NCBI GenBank assembly: GCA_014381745.1
Contig: JACNLA010000026.1
Location: 77,069-141,068, forward strand
From: Actinomycetota bacterium
Lineage (GTDB): Bacteria; Actinomycetota; Acidimicrobiia; Acidimicrobiales; MedAcidi-G1
Direction of reading: 5' to 3'
Length of the DNA stretch: 64,000 nucleotides
The position numbers were made by a program, and so were the translations under genes. This document shows positions 17,701-28,052 of this stretch, piece by piece; the first letter of the stretch is position 1, and every line of letters starts with the position of its first letter. Below the pieces are notes generated by a model. It was not told where the DNA came from and made no database searches. It saw only the letters and a list, made by a program, of their open reading frames with translations.

Positions 17701-18141
17701 ATGACAGAGCAGCGTGTTGAGATTCGCGAGGCCACCGAGGTCGATGACGCCCTGGTGGCCGCCATGGCCCGGCTTATTCCGCAGTTGTCCAGCTCCAACC
17801 CGGCCCCCGACCGGGTGGCGCTGTCGGTGATCGTGGAATCGGATTCCTCGATCCTGTTGCTGGCCGAGGAACAAGGAGAGGTTCTGGGGGCGATGACGCT
17901 CGTGGTTTTCCGCATTCCCACGGGTGTGCGGGCGTGGATCGAGGATGTGGTGGTGGACGAGGCAGCCAGGGGCAGGGGTGTGGGTGAGGCCCTCAACCGG
18001 GTTGCCATCCAGCGTGCCAGGGATGCGGGTGCCCGGACCGTGGACCTGACCTCCCGTCCGTCCCGGGAGGCCGCCAACCGGCTCTACGGTCGCCTCGGTT
18101 TCAAGTTGCGCGACACCAACGTCTACCGCCTGGATCTGTAG
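17701..18141 (+). CDS. GNAT family N-acetyltransferase
   Basis: 146 residues with the GNAT acetyl-CoA signature VVDEAARGRGVGEALNRVAIQ (Q/RxxGxG/A pattern RGRGVG) and the late strand SREAANRLYGRLGF. The substrate is not predictable. Start 17701 is set by the leaderless promoter; an ATG at 17593 would overlap the divergent PAC2 gene. cdd follows 69 bp downstream. Confidence 0.85.
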   Translation: MTEQRVEIREATEVDDALVAAMARLIPQLSSSNPAPDRVALSVIVESDSSILLLAEEQGEVLGAMTLVVFRIPTGVRAWIEDVVVDEAARGRGVGEALNRVAIQRARDAGARTVDLTSRPSREAANRLYGRLGFKLRDTNVYRLDL

Positions 18142-18210
18142 CACCCGGACTGGTGGTCCCTTGTTCGACGAATCCGGCGTGGACCGGGCCAAATGGGGCA
18201 GCATGGTGGG

Positions 18211-18627
18211 ATGAACGAAAGAACCGAGATCGACTGGCAGGCACTCCGCTCGGTGGCAGCCGAGGCGGCCGCCAACGCATACGCCCCCTACTCGCGGTTC
18301 CCCGTGGGTGCAGCAGGCCTTACAGACGACGGCCGGATCGTGTCGGGCTGCAACGTGGAGAACGCCTCCTACGGCCTCACCCTTTGTGCCGAGTGCGGGA
18401 TGGTCTCAGACATGCACCTCACCGGAGGTGGGCGCCTCGTGGCAGTGGTGGCCACCAACCCTGAGGGTCAGCCACTGGCCCCGTGCGGACGGTGTCGCCA
18501 ACTGCTCCTCGAGGCCGGAGGCACAGACCTGTTGGTCGATGGTCGCAACGGGCCCCGCTCCATCGTCGAACTGCTGGCCGACCCCTTCTCCCCAGAAGAC
18601 CTGAACACGCCCTCAGACGGGGGCTGA
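18211..18627 (+). CDS. cdd: Cytidine deaminase
   Basis: 138 residues, the small tetrameric class. It deaminates cytidine and deoxycytidine to the uridines. The zinc site is complete: catalytic Glu and first Cys in LCAECGM, and two more Cys in PCGRCRQLL. The N-terminal AYAPYSRFPVGAA block is typical. ATG 18211 is chosen over 18193 because homologues begin just before the first helix and GGTGGG precedes it. deoA follows after 3 bp, so the uridines can go straight to phosphorolysis. Confidence 0.95.
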   Translation: MNERTEIDWQALRSVAAEAAANAYAPYSRFPVGAAGLTDDGRIVSGCNVENASYGLTLCAECGMVSDMHLTGGGRLVAVVATNPEGQPLAPCGRCRQLLLEAGGTDLLVDGRNGPRSIVELLADPFSPEDLNTPSDGG

Positions 18628-18630
18628 CCC

Positions 18631-19905
18631 TTGGACACAGTCGACATAATCAGGGCCAAGCGCGACGGCTACCGGCTTAGCGACGAGCAGATCAACTGGT
18701 TCATCCACAACTATGCCGCAGGTGGTGTCATCGCCGACGAGCAGGCCGCAGCGCTGGCCATGGCCATCTTCTTTCAGGGAATGGCTCCCGACGAGCTGGC
18801 TATCTGGACCGCGGCCATGGTCGATTCGGGTAGCCGCCTGGACCTCAGCGGGGTGGGCCTGCCCACGGTCGACAAGCACTCAACCGGTGGTGTCGGAGAC
18901 AAGGTCTCTCTGATCCTCGTGCCCCTCGTAGCCGCATGTGGTGCAGCCGTCCCGCAGCTGTCCGGCAGAGGGCTCGGCCACAGCGGTGGCACGCTCGACA
19001 AGATGGAGGCGATCTCGGGTTGGAGGGCCTCGCTAAGCGTCGACGAGATGGTCGACCAGATGCGCCGAGTAGGGGGTGTGATAGCCGGGGCCACCGAGGA
19101 CATAAGCCCGGCCGACCGGCGGCTCTACTCTCTGCGCGATGTGACCGCCACGGTCGACTCCATACCGCTGATCGCCAGCTCGATCATGTCAAAGAAGATC
19201 GCCGAGGGCACCGACTCGCTCGTCCTGGACGTGAAATTCGGCTCAGGGGCGTTCATGCCCGAGTTGGACCGTGCCAGGGAGCTGGCTCAAACCATGGTCG
19301 GCCTGGGCGAGAACAACGGGGTGCGTACCGTTGCCCTCCTGACAGCCATGCACACGGTTCTGGGAAGGACCGCCGGCAACGCCCTCGAGGTGGTCGAGAG
19401 CATCGAGGTCCTGGAAGGAGGAGGTCCCGCCGACCTCATCGAGGTGACCCTTGCGCTCGCAGACGAGATGGTCGCCCTGGCTGGGCTGGACGCCGACCCC
19501 GCAGCTGTTCTGGCATCGGGGCGACCCCGCGAGGTGTTTGAGGAGATGGTCGCCGTACAGGGGGGCGACCTCTCAGCGGACCTCCCGGCGGCACCTCACG
19601 TTCAGGTCGTCACGGTCGACGAGGCCGGTTGGCTAGGACGCCTTGACTGCCTTTCAGTCGGAATCGCAGCGTGGCGCCTGGGTGCGGGCCGTGCCCGCAA
19701 GGAAGACACCGTGAGTGCCTCGGCCGGCGTCGTGTGCCTGGCCAAGCCGGGAGACGCCGTAGAGGCCGGTCAACCGGTTCTGGAACTGCACGCAGAAGAC
19801 CCGGATCTGTTCGCCGTTGCCCGTGACGCCCTGCAGGGTGCTATCGACGTGGTCGGTGAGGCGCCCGACCCGATGCCGCTGGTAGTTGACCGGATCGGGG
19901 CCTGA
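18631..19905 (+). CDS. deoA: Thymidine (pyrimidine-nucleoside) phosphorylase
   Basis: 424 residues with the family signature SGRGLGHSGGTLDKME, plus the phosphate-binding KHSTGGVGDK and the C-terminal barrel-sandwich domain (AGVVCLAKPGDAVEAGQPVLEL). It cleaves thymidine or deoxyuridine to base and deoxyribose-1-phosphate. The start is TTG, 3 bp after the cdd stop. Its product feeds the mutase and DeoC encoded on the opposite strand, which converges on this gene. Confidence 0.95.
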   Translation: MDTVDIIRAKRDGYRLSDEQINWFIHNYAAGGVIADEQAAALAMAIFFQGMAPDELAIWTAAMVDSGSRLDLSGVGLPTVDKHSTGGVGDKVSLILVPLVAACGAAVPQLSGRGLGHSGGTLDKMEAISGWRASLSVDEMVDQMRRVGGVIAGATEDISPADRRLYSLRDVTATVDSIPLIASSIMSKKIAEGTDSLVLDVKFGSGAFMPELDRARELAQTMVGLGENNGVRTVALLTAMHTVLGRTAGNALEVVESIEVLEGGGPADLIEVTLALADEMVALAGLDADPAAVLASGRPREVFEEMVAVQGGDLSADLPAAPHVQVVTVDEAGWLGRLDCLSVGIAAWRLGAGRARKEDTVSASAGVVCLAKPGDAVEAGQPVLELHAEDPDLFAVARDALQGAIDVVGEAPDPMPLVVDRIGA

Positions 19906-19912
19906 GGCCCGC

Positions 19913-20758
19913 TCAGCGCCCGATCGGGTGCCAGACGGTCTTCATCTCCAGGAAGTCACCGATCATGTGCGGGCTGGCACCAGCCGGGTCGGCCCTCACG
20001 ATGCGCTTCACGTTGTCGGCGGCCGCGGCCACAGCGTCGTCGGCGAGGCCGTCGGGGGCACCGGTGAGGTCCACCGAGTTGACGTCCATGTGGCCCAGCG
20101 CCCATGGCAGCAGTTCGGCCTTGTCGCCGGTGAGGATGTTGACCACACCACCGGGAACATCAGAGGTGGCCAGCACCTCAGCCAGGGTCACAGCCGCCAG
20201 CGCAGCGGCGCCACCCGTGGCGACTACGGCCGTGTTGCCTGAGACGATCACCGGGGCCAGGCGGGACAACAAGCCGAGCAACGGCGGATCATCCGGTGAT
20301 GCGACAACCACCACGCCCGTCGGTTCCGGGAAGGTGAAGTTGAAGTACGGGCCAGCGACCGGGTTCACTGTGCCGAGCACCTGGTGAACCTTGTCGGCCC
20401 AGCCCGCGTACCAGACCCAGCGGTCGATGGACCTGTCCACCTCGCTGCGGGCGGTACGGGCGGTTTGGCCCATCTCCCGAAGCACCGACGTGAACTCGGC
20501 TTTTCGGGACTCCATGACCTCGGCCACCCGGTAGAGCACCTGCCCGCGGTTGTAGGCCGTGCGTCCCGCCCAGCCAGCCTGGGCACCGCGTGCCGCCTTG
20601 ACTGCTTCGCGGAGGTCCTTACGTGAAGCCTTCGCTGCATTGGCCAACAGCTTCCCGTCGGCCGAGTGGAGCTGGAAAGTGCGCCCCGACTCGGAGCGGG
20701 GGAACGCTCCGCCGATGAACAGCTTGAAGGTCTTGTCGACAGGCATGTGCTCGGCCAT
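19913..20758 (-). CDS. Short aldehyde dehydrogenase-family protein lacking the catalytic domain (ALDH16 C-terminal-like half)
   Basis: 281 residues. It aligns with the N-terminal half of aldehyde dehydrogenases (FKLFIGGAF, SADGKLLANAAKAS, PEPTGVVVVASPDDPP, SGNTAVVATG). It jumps from the ELGG region to a C-terminal tail (FLEMKTVWHPIG), so the catalytic Cys domain is missing. This is what the second, non-catalytic domain of ALDH16 enzymes looks like. The gene starts inside the stop of the full-length ALDH (TGATG). I infer it is a structural subunit of that enzyme, not a decayed copy: the frame is intact and coupled. Confidence 0.75.
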   Translation of the reverse strand: MAEHMPVDKTFKLFIGGAFPRSESGRTFQLHSADGKLLANAAKASRKDLREAVKAARGAQAGWAGRTAYNRGQVLYRVAEVMESRKAEFTSVLREMGQTARTARSEVDRSIDRWVWYAGWADKVHQVLGTVNPVAGPYFNFTFPEPTGVVVVASPDDPPLLGLLSRLAPVIVSGNTAVVATGGAAALAAVTLAEVLATSDVPGGVVNILTGDKAELLPWALGHMDVNSVDLTGAPDGLADDAVAAAADNVKRIVRADPAGASPHMIGDFLEMKTVWHPIGR

Positions 20759-22248
20759 CACGCACCCCTTCCCTTGGCGCCGGTTCGCTCCCTCAGGTAC
20801 GGGGCCAGGCCGTGAAGGCCGCCCTCCCGCCCGAAGCCGCTCTCCTTGTAGCCACCAAAGGGGCTGGCCGGGTCGAACCTGTTGTAGGTGTTGGCCCAGA
20901 CCACGCCGGCCCGCAGCTTCTCAGCCATCCAGAGAATTTTGGAGCCCTTCTCGGTCCAGATACCCGCCGACAGGCCGTAGGGCGTGTTGTTGGCCTTCTC
21001 CACGGCCTCCTCGGCGGTGCGGAAGGTCTGAACCGTCAGCACCGGACCGAAGATCTCCTCGCGGGCGACGGTGTGGCTCTGCTGCACCCCGGTGAAAACC
21101 GTCGGCGGGAACCAGTAGCCCTTGTCTGGCAGGTCGCACCCGGGTTGGTGGAGGTCGGCGCCCTCGGCCACCCCGGTGGCGACCAGGTCGGTGATGCGCT
21201 GCAGTTGGTCAGCCGAGTTGATGGCCCCCACGTCGGTGTTCTTGTCGAGGGGGTCGCCAAGACGCAGGGTCGAGATGCGGCGCATGAGGCGCTCCACGAA
21301 CTCGTCTGCGATGGACTCCTCCACCAGCAGTCGTGATCCGGCGCAGCAGACATGGCCCTGGTTGGAGTAGATGCCGGTCACGACACCCTCGACCGCCTGA
21401 TCTACTGCTGAGTCCTCGAAAACGATGTGGGCCGCCTTGCCGCCCAACTCCAGGGTGAGGGGAATCCGACGGGCCGAGGCTGCCCTCTGGATGGCCTTTC
21501 CGACCCCTGTGGAACCGGTGAAGGCCAGCTTGTCGACACCGGGATGGTCGACGAGGGCGGCACCTGTCACGCCGGCACCGGTCACGATGTTGACCACGCC
21601 CGGGGGCAGGTCCACATCACGCAGGACGTCTGCCAGCAGCAGGGCGGTGAGCGGCGTGGTCTCGGCAGGCTTGAGCACCACGGTGTTGCCGGCGGCAAGT
21701 GCCGGCGCCAGCTTCCACGCAGCCATCATGAGGGGAAAGTTCCATGGAACGATCTGGCCGGCCACGCCGTGGGGGGCCATGGTCCTGTTGGGAAAGGCGT
21801 ATTCCAACTTGTCGGCCCATCCGGCGTAGTAGAAGAACCAGGCGGCCGACAGCGGGAGGTCCAGGTCACGGCTCTCCTTGATGGGCTTGCCGCCGTCCAG
21901 GGTCTCGAGCACTGCGAACTCACGGGAGCGCTCCTGAAGTTGGCGGGCGATCCGGAACAGGTATTTTCCCCTCTGGCTTCCAGACATCTGGCCCCACGGC
22001 CCCTCAAAGGCGGCACGTGCAGCGGCTACGGCACGGTCGACGTCCTCAGCTGAACCGTCGGCGACGTATGCGAGGTGCTCCTCGGTTGCCGGGTTGACGG
22101 TGGCGAAGGTGGCACCCGAGAGGGACTCCACGAAGTCACCGTTGATGAAGTGCCCGTAGCCATCGGCGATGTCGACTACCGCCGTCGATTCAGGTGCCGG
22201 GGCGTAGTCGATACCGAAGGGTTCTGGTGTCTTGTCGGAAGGGGCCAT
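20758..22248 (-). CDS. Aldehyde dehydrogenase, catalytic (ALDH16 N-terminal-like half)
   Basis: 496 residues, a full ALDH. The NAD-binding GSTGVGKAIQRA, the general base in LTLELGGKAAHIV and the nucleophile in GHVCCAGSRLLV are intact. In the deoC operon it most likely oxidises the acetaldehyde released from deoxyribose-5-phosphate to acetate. Together with the following 281-residue gene it equals the length and domain order of ALDH16 (about 780 residues), here as two coupled genes. deoC ends 4 bp upstream. Confidence 0.92.
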   Translation of the reverse strand: MAPSDKTPEPFGIDYAPAPESTAVVDIADGYGHFINGDFVESLSGATFATVNPATEEHLAYVADGSAEDVDRAVAAARAAFEGPWGQMSGSQRGKYLFRIARQLQERSREFAVLETLDGGKPIKESRDLDLPLSAAWFFYYAGWADKLEYAFPNRTMAPHGVAGQIVPWNFPLMMAAWKLAPALAAGNTVVLKPAETTPLTALLLADVLRDVDLPPGVVNIVTGAGVTGAALVDHPGVDKLAFTGSTGVGKAIQRAASARRIPLTLELGGKAAHIVFEDSAVDQAVEGVVTGIYSNQGHVCCAGSRLLVEESIADEFVERLMRRISTLRLGDPLDKNTDVGAINSADQLQRITDLVATGVAEGADLHQPGCDLPDKGYWFPPTVFTGVQQSHTVAREEIFGPVLTVQTFRTAEEAVEKANNTPYGLSAGIWTEKGSKILWMAEKLRAGVVWANTYNRFDPASPFGGYKESGFGREGGLHGLAPYLRERTGAKGRGA

Positions 22249-22252
22249 GGTC

Positions 22253-23179
22253 TCAGTCCACCGTGACGTAGTCGGGGCCGCTGTAGCGGCCTGTGTCGAG
22301 TTTCTGGAGTTGCATCAGGACGTCGTTGAGCAGGCTGGAGGCTCCCAACCGGAACCGCTCCGGGGTTAGCCAGGCAGACCCCAGGGTTTCGCCCACGATG
22401 ACCAGATGGTGCCACGCCTGCTTGGAGGTGCGTATCCCGCCGGCCCCCTTTAGGCCCACAACAACGCCGGTCTGGTCCGCGTAGTCGCGGATTGCCTCGG
22501 CCATGTTCAGGATCATCGGATGGGTTGCTGCCTTTGGGATCTTGCCTGTGGAGGTCTTGATGAAGTCGGCGCCGGCGGCCATGGCCAGCATCGACGCTCG
22601 CCGGACCTGGTCGTAGGAGCCCAGCTCACCCGTCTCCAAGATGACCTTGAGGTGTGATGCGCCACAGGCATCCTTGGCTGCGGCGATCTCATCGTGGGCA
22701 CGCCCCAGGTCACCGGAGAGGAACGCCGACCGGTTCAGGACGATGTCGATCTCGCCGGCACCCCGACCCACGGCATCGACAATGTCGGCGACCCTCACAG
22801 CAGGTGCCGACATGCCGGCAGGAAACGCTCCGGCCACGCTGGCCACGGCCACGCCCGTTCCTGTCGTGGCTTCAACGGCGTGTTCGACCATCTCGGGGTA
22901 CACGCACACTGCAGCTACCGATGGCACCGTCGGGTCCGAGGGGTCTGGCTTTATCGCCTTCTGGCATAGTGACGCCACCTTGCCGGGCGTGTCGGTGCCC
23001 TCAAGGGTGGTCAGGTCGATGCACCTGATCGTGGTGTGCAGGGCGGCCCGCTTGCTGGTGGTCTTGATCGACCGTGTGCACAGGGCTGCGGCGCGTGCCT
23101 CAAGTGCGACGGCATCGACCGGGGTCGTGCGCACGGGGCCACCACCGGTGGTCGGAAGGAATGCGGGCGAGGCCGTCAT
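22253..23179 (-). CDS. deoC: Deoxyribose-phosphate aldolase (long DERA form)
   Basis: 308 residues, longer than E. coli DeoC and like the eukaryotic-type DERA subgroup. The Schiff-base lysine is in ADFIKTSTGKIP, and the second active-site lysine in VGLKGAGGIRT. It splits deoxyribose-5-phosphate to glyceraldehyde-3-phosphate and acetaldehyde. The ATG overlaps the mutase stop by 4 bp. The two ALDH genes downstream would remove the acetaldehyde. Confidence 0.94.
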   Translation of the reverse strand: MTASPAFLPTTGGGPVRTTPVDAVALEARAAALCTRSIKTTSKRAALHTTIRCIDLTTLEGTDTPGKVASLCQKAIKPDPSDPTVPSVAAVCVYPEMVEHAVEATTGTGVAVASVAGAFPAGMSAPAVRVADIVDAVGRGAGEIDIVLNRSAFLSGDLGRAHDEIAAAKDACGASHLKVILETGELGSYDQVRRASMLAMAAGADFIKTSTGKIPKAATHPMILNMAEAIRDYADQTGVVVGLKGAGGIRTSKQAWHHLVIVGETLGSAWLTPERFRLGASSLLNDVLMQLQKLDTGRYSGPDYVTVD

Positions 23180-24873
23180 TGTCGCGAGCCTGCCAACAGG
23201 AGCCCTGCAGCGTCCATCAGGCCGGCCAGGGTGTGGTCCATCGACTTCTCGGCTGCGGCGAGGTTTTCACCGGGGTCGGTGTCCAGGACCTCGGCGTAGG
23301 CCTTCAGCATCGGTTCGGTTCCGCTGGGTCGGACCACCAGGCGTCCGCCTTCCAGGTTGAACACAAGGGCGTCGGTTGGCGGCAACGGCGACCCGGGCAG
23401 GGAGAGGTCGGTCACCGACACCACATCCATGTCGGCGATGGCCTCAGGGGGGCCTGACCTCAGGTCGTCCATGAGCCGGGCCATCCGGGACACACCGTCG
23501 GGTCCCTCGAACCGGATCGTGCGAAGACCGGTCCTGTGGAGACCGTGGCGGCGCCACAGGTCGTGCAGTCGGTCTACAACCGTGCGGCCGGCCCTCTTCT
23601 CGGAGGCAGCCAGTTCCGCAAAGGCCAGTGCTGCGGTGATGCCGTCCTTGTCTCTCACCAGATCACCCACAGCAAACCCGGCAGCCTCCTCGTAGCCGAA
23701 CACGAAGTCGGCCGACGGGTCGAGCAGGCCCGGCCTGACAATCCACTTGAAGCCGGTGAGGGTCTCGGCGTAGCGTACGCCGTGGTGGGCCGCGATCGAC
23801 TCCAACATCCTGGATGAGACCACCGTGGTGACCACCAGGCGGTTGTCGCCCGAACCTCCGGCCAGGACGTGGTCGGCCAGCAGTGCGCCCACCTCGTCTC
23901 CGGTGAGGGTGCGCCACGCCGCCCCGTCGGGAACCGCCACCGCCAGCCGATCCGCATCCGGGTCGTTGGCCAGCACGATGTCAGTCGACCTTTCGGTTGC
24001 CAGGGTGATGGCCAGGTTCAGGGCACCGGGAACCTCGGGGTTTGGGTACTCCACCGTTGGAAAGTCCGGGTCCGGGTCGCCCTGTTCGGGAACCACCGTC
24101 GGCTCATCGAAGCCGGCCATCTGGAACGCACCCAGCAGGGTGTCCCTACCCACACCATGAAGCGGTGTGTAGACGACCGAGAGGCCACGGGGCGAGTCGA
24201 CCCCTACGACCGAAGTCGCTGTCTCCATGTAGCGGGTCACCTCCGCCTGGCCCGCCCGCGTGATGAGGGGGTCGTCAGGTGCTGCGAGATCGTCGTCGGT
24301 AGGCAGCGGTGCCCCCTCGATCAGGGCCGATATCTCAGAATCAATTGGTGAGATGATCTGGGCACCGTCGGTCCAGTACACCTTGTAGCCGTTGTCGGCA
24401 CGCGGGTTGTGGCTGGCCGTGACCATGATTCCGGCGTCGGCCCCACGGTCCCGCAGGGTGAACGCCAGGACCGGCGTAGGCAGCGGCCCCGGCAGCAGGA
24501 TGCTGGCGACACCCCGGGCTGCCAGCACCCTCACGGTGTCCTCGGCGAACACGTCGCTCATGTGGCGTGCGTCAAAGCCCACAACCACCAGCGGGGTCGC
24601 ACTGGTCGAACCGTTGTCAGCTGTCAGGTGGCCGGCGATGGCCGCGGCGGTCATCCGCACCATCACACGGTTCATTCGCATAGGGCCGGCTCCGAGCGCC
24701 CCACGAAGGCCCGCTGTTCCAAACATCAGCCTGTCGCCGAAGCGCTGCTCCAGGTCTTCGCCTCCATCGGCCAGCAACTTCTCGATCTCGGCCCGCGTGT
24801 CGTCGTCGGGATCAACCTCCAGCCAACTGTGGGCGGTCTGGGCTGAGCTGTCGGTGCGGGTGACCGTGCTCAC
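23176..24873 (-). CDS. Phosphohexomutase-family enzyme, PGM2/phosphopentomutase type
   Basis: 565 residues from GTG 24873. Sequence upstream of that start is only the antisense reading of punA. Domain blocks are [18 protein letters not shown], the phosphoserine loop [18 protein letters not shown] (Ser near residue 150), the metal loop LANDPDADR and the sugar loop ([19 protein letters not shown]). The ASHNP.x[11 protein letters not shown] pattern is that of PGM2, which acts as a phosphopentomutase. Between punA and deoC it should convert (deoxy)ribose-1-phosphate to the 5-phosphate, replacing DeoB. It overlaps both neighbours by 4 bp. Confidence 0.88.
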   Translation of the reverse strand: MSTVTRTDSSAQTAHSWLEVDPDDDTRAEIEKLLADGGEDLEQRFGDRLMFGTAGLRGALGAGPMRMNRVMVRMTAAAIAGHLTADNGSTSATPLVVVGFDARHMSDVFAEDTVRVLAARGVASILLPGPLPTPVLAFTLRDRGADAGIMVTASHNPRADNGYKVYWTDGAQIISPIDSEISALIEGAPLPTDDDLAAPDDPLITRAGQAEVTRYMETATSVVGVDSPRGLSVVYTPLHGVGRDTLLGAFQMAGFDEPTVVPEQGDPDPDFPTVEYPNPEVPGALNLAITLATERSTDIVLANDPDADRLAVAVPDGAAWRTLTGDEVGALLADHVLAGGSGDNRLVVTTVVSSRMLESIAAHHGVRYAETLTGFKWIVRPGLLDPSADFVFGYEEAAGFAVGDLVRDKDGITAALAFAELAASEKRAGRTVVDRLHDLWRRHGLHRTGLRTIRFEGPDGVSRMARLMDDLRSGPPEAIADMDVVSVTDLSLPGSPLPPTDALVFNLEGGRLVVRPSGTEPMLKAYAEVLDTDPGENLAAAEKSMDHTLAGLMDAAGLLLAGSRQ

Positions 24874-25700
24874 AGCCTCTCCAGCACACCGCGCAGCAGC
24901 GCCAACATGCGGGGTGCAGCGGCACGGGCCGCCTCGAGCACCTCGGCGTGGTCCAGGTTCTCGTTGCCCATGCCTGCGGCTGCGTTGGTCACCAGCGACA
25001 CCCCCAGCACCTCGGCTCCAAGGTGTCGGGCTGCGATTGTCTCGAGCACCGTCGACATGCCGACCAGGTCTGCTCCGAGGCCACCGATCATCCTGACCTC
25101 GGCCGGTGTCTCGTAGGCACCGCCCAACAGCCCCGCGTAGATGCCCTCGGGCAGCGAGGCATCGACCTCGTGGGCAATGGTCCTCAGTCGCATCGAGTAC
25201 GCCTCGGTCAGGTCCACGAAGCGTGCCGGCCTGTCGGTCGGCGGCGGTGGTCCCGCCATGGGTGAGGCGCCTGTCAGGTTGAGTTGATCGCTCAGAACCA
25301 CAGGTTGGCCCACCGGCCAGGCCGGGTTCAGGCCCCCGGCGGCATTGGTGAGCACGACGACACCGCATCCGGCGGCGATTGCCGTCCGCACACCGTGCAC
25401 GACCGTCGGTACAGGGTGCCCCTCGTAGAGGTGACTGCGGCCTCCCAGAACCAGAACCTTCGTGTCACCGACGGCCACGGAGAGGGCGCTGTTGCGGTGA
25501 CCCGCCACGGTCGGGGCGGGGAACCCGGGCAGGTCGTCGAGTGCCACGTCGGCCACGACCTCACCCAGGCCGTCTGCTGCAGCCGCCCAGCCGGACCCCA
25601 AAACGACAGCTGCGTCGTGTGTCGCCTGTCCTGTGCGCTCGGCAAGGACGGCAGCGGCCTCGTCGGCCAGCGAGAAGGGGTCGGTGTGGGTGGAGTTCAT
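24870..25700 (-). CDS. punA: Purine-nucleoside phosphorylase (trimeric type)
   Basis: 276 residues with the PNP type I pattern: [14 protein letters not shown] phosphate loop, [21 protein letters not shown], the purine-binding Glu in [12 protein letters not shown], and [12 protein letters not shown]. It phosphorolyses purine (deoxy)nucleosides to base and pentose-1-phosphate. It is the first gene of the punA-mutase-deoC-ALDH operon; the stop overlaps the mutase start (GTGA). Confidence 0.94.
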   Translation of the reverse strand: MNSTHTDPFSLADEAAAVLAERTGQATHDAAVVLGSGWAAAADGLGEVVADVALDDLPGFPAPTVAGHRNSALSVAVGDTKVLVLGGRSHLYEGHPVPTVVHGVRTAIAAGCGVVVLTNAAGGLNPAWPVGQPVVLSDQLNLTGASPMAGPPPPTDRPARFVDLTEAYSMRLRTIAHEVDASLPEGIYAGLLGGAYETPAEVRMIGGLGADLVGMSTVLETIAARHLGAEVLGVSLVTNAAAGMGNENLDHAEVLEAARAAAPRMLALLRGVLERL

Positions 25701-25775
25701 GGTGATCGCTGGGCACGCTCAGAGGGATCTGTACCCCGCTCCGTGCCCTCAGGAACGGTAGCGGATGGGTGGCCG

Positions 25776-25976
25776 CTAACCCTCTTCGTCGCGTGATGCG
25801 AGGCGCTCGGCGAGGCGTGCTGAGAGGCGCCGGTCGTTTCGCTCGACGGCGACCTTGGCGCCGATCATCAGCAGTTGCACGGCCACGAAGATGACCGACA
25901 GCGCCACCAGCACCGGCAGGCCGATGATGATGCCGGCGATCAGGACGATGACTGCTACGACGGTGGTGGCGACCAT
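25776..25976 (-). CDS. Small two-helix membrane protein
   Basis: 66 residues. Two hydrophobic stretches (about 2-21 and 23-45) are followed by a charged tail rich in Arg/Glu (ERNDRRLSARLAERLASRDEEG). I do not recognise a family. Support for a real gene is the clean hydrophobic-then-charged layout and a TAGGGT hexamer 7 nt before its ATG. It is divergent from the mutase operon and sits about 75 bp from punA. Confidence 0.55.
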   Translation of the reverse strand: MVATTVVAVIVLIAGIIIGLPVLVALSVIFVAVQLLMIGAKVAVERNDRRLSARLAERLASRDEEG

Positions 25977-25983
25977 TGACGTG

Positions 25984-25989
25984 ACCCTA
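25984..25989 (-). promoter_or_regulatory. -10 hexamer for the small membrane protein
   Basis: Minus-strand TAGGGT lies 7 nt before the ATG at 25976, a leaderless layout. Confidence 0.45.
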
Positions 25990-26049
25990 CGGGCCCCGGG
26001 TGTGGATGGGGTGTTGTCGACCGGTGGGGCGTGGAATCCTGGCCAAAGT

Positions 26050-26055
26050 TAGTGT
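26050..26055 (+). promoter_or_regulatory. -10 hexamer for the acyl-CoA mutase operon
   Basis: TAGTGT is followed by 6 nt (GGTGGC) and ATG 26062. The GGTGG could also serve as a weak ribosome binding site, so the leaderless reading is less certain here. Confidence 0.4.
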
Positions 26056-26061
26056 GGTGGC

Positions 26062-27638
<1,577 letters not shown>

Positions 27639-27639
<1 letters not shown>

Positions 27640-28052
27640 TGGTCGGTACCGGACTTCCGATCAGGGTGGTGCTCGCCAAGCTGGGTCTTGACGGCCACGA
27701 CCGTGGCCTCAAGGTGGTGGCCCGCATGCTCCGCGATGCGGGCATGGAGGTCGTCTACCTGGGGCTCCGTCAGACCACCGGGAGCATCCTCAACGCGGTT
27801 GAGCAGGAGGACGCCGACGTGGTCGGAATCTCGATGCACAACGCCGGACACCTCACCCTGGGTCCCCGAATCGTCAGCGCCCTTGCCGATGCAGGCCTCG
27901 ACGTGCCGGTCGTGATCGGCGGAATCGTCCCTGACGTGGATCTTGCAGAACTTGAGGCTGCCGGCGTGGCAGCGGTTCTGGGGCCGGGAGCACCCGTCGA
28001 CGAGGTGGTGTCCACCGTCCGGGCCGTGGCAGGACACGATGGGTCCGACTGA
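27639..28052 (+). CDS. icmB: Cobalamin-binding subunit of acyl-CoA mutase
   Basis: 137 residues. The DGHDRG motif (about residues 15-20) supplies the histidine that replaces dimethylbenzimidazole on cobalt, and SMHNAGH and GGIVPD complete the B12 fold. ATG 27639 overlaps the large-subunit stop (TGATG). This is the small subunit expected for the separate large subunit just upstream. Confidence 0.93.

Noticed and set aside
24874-25368. N-terminal extension of the PGM2-type mutase to a 730-residue protein
   Set aside because: The extra residues are only the out-of-frame reading of punA, and GTG 24873 overlaps the punA stop in a normal coupled arrangement.
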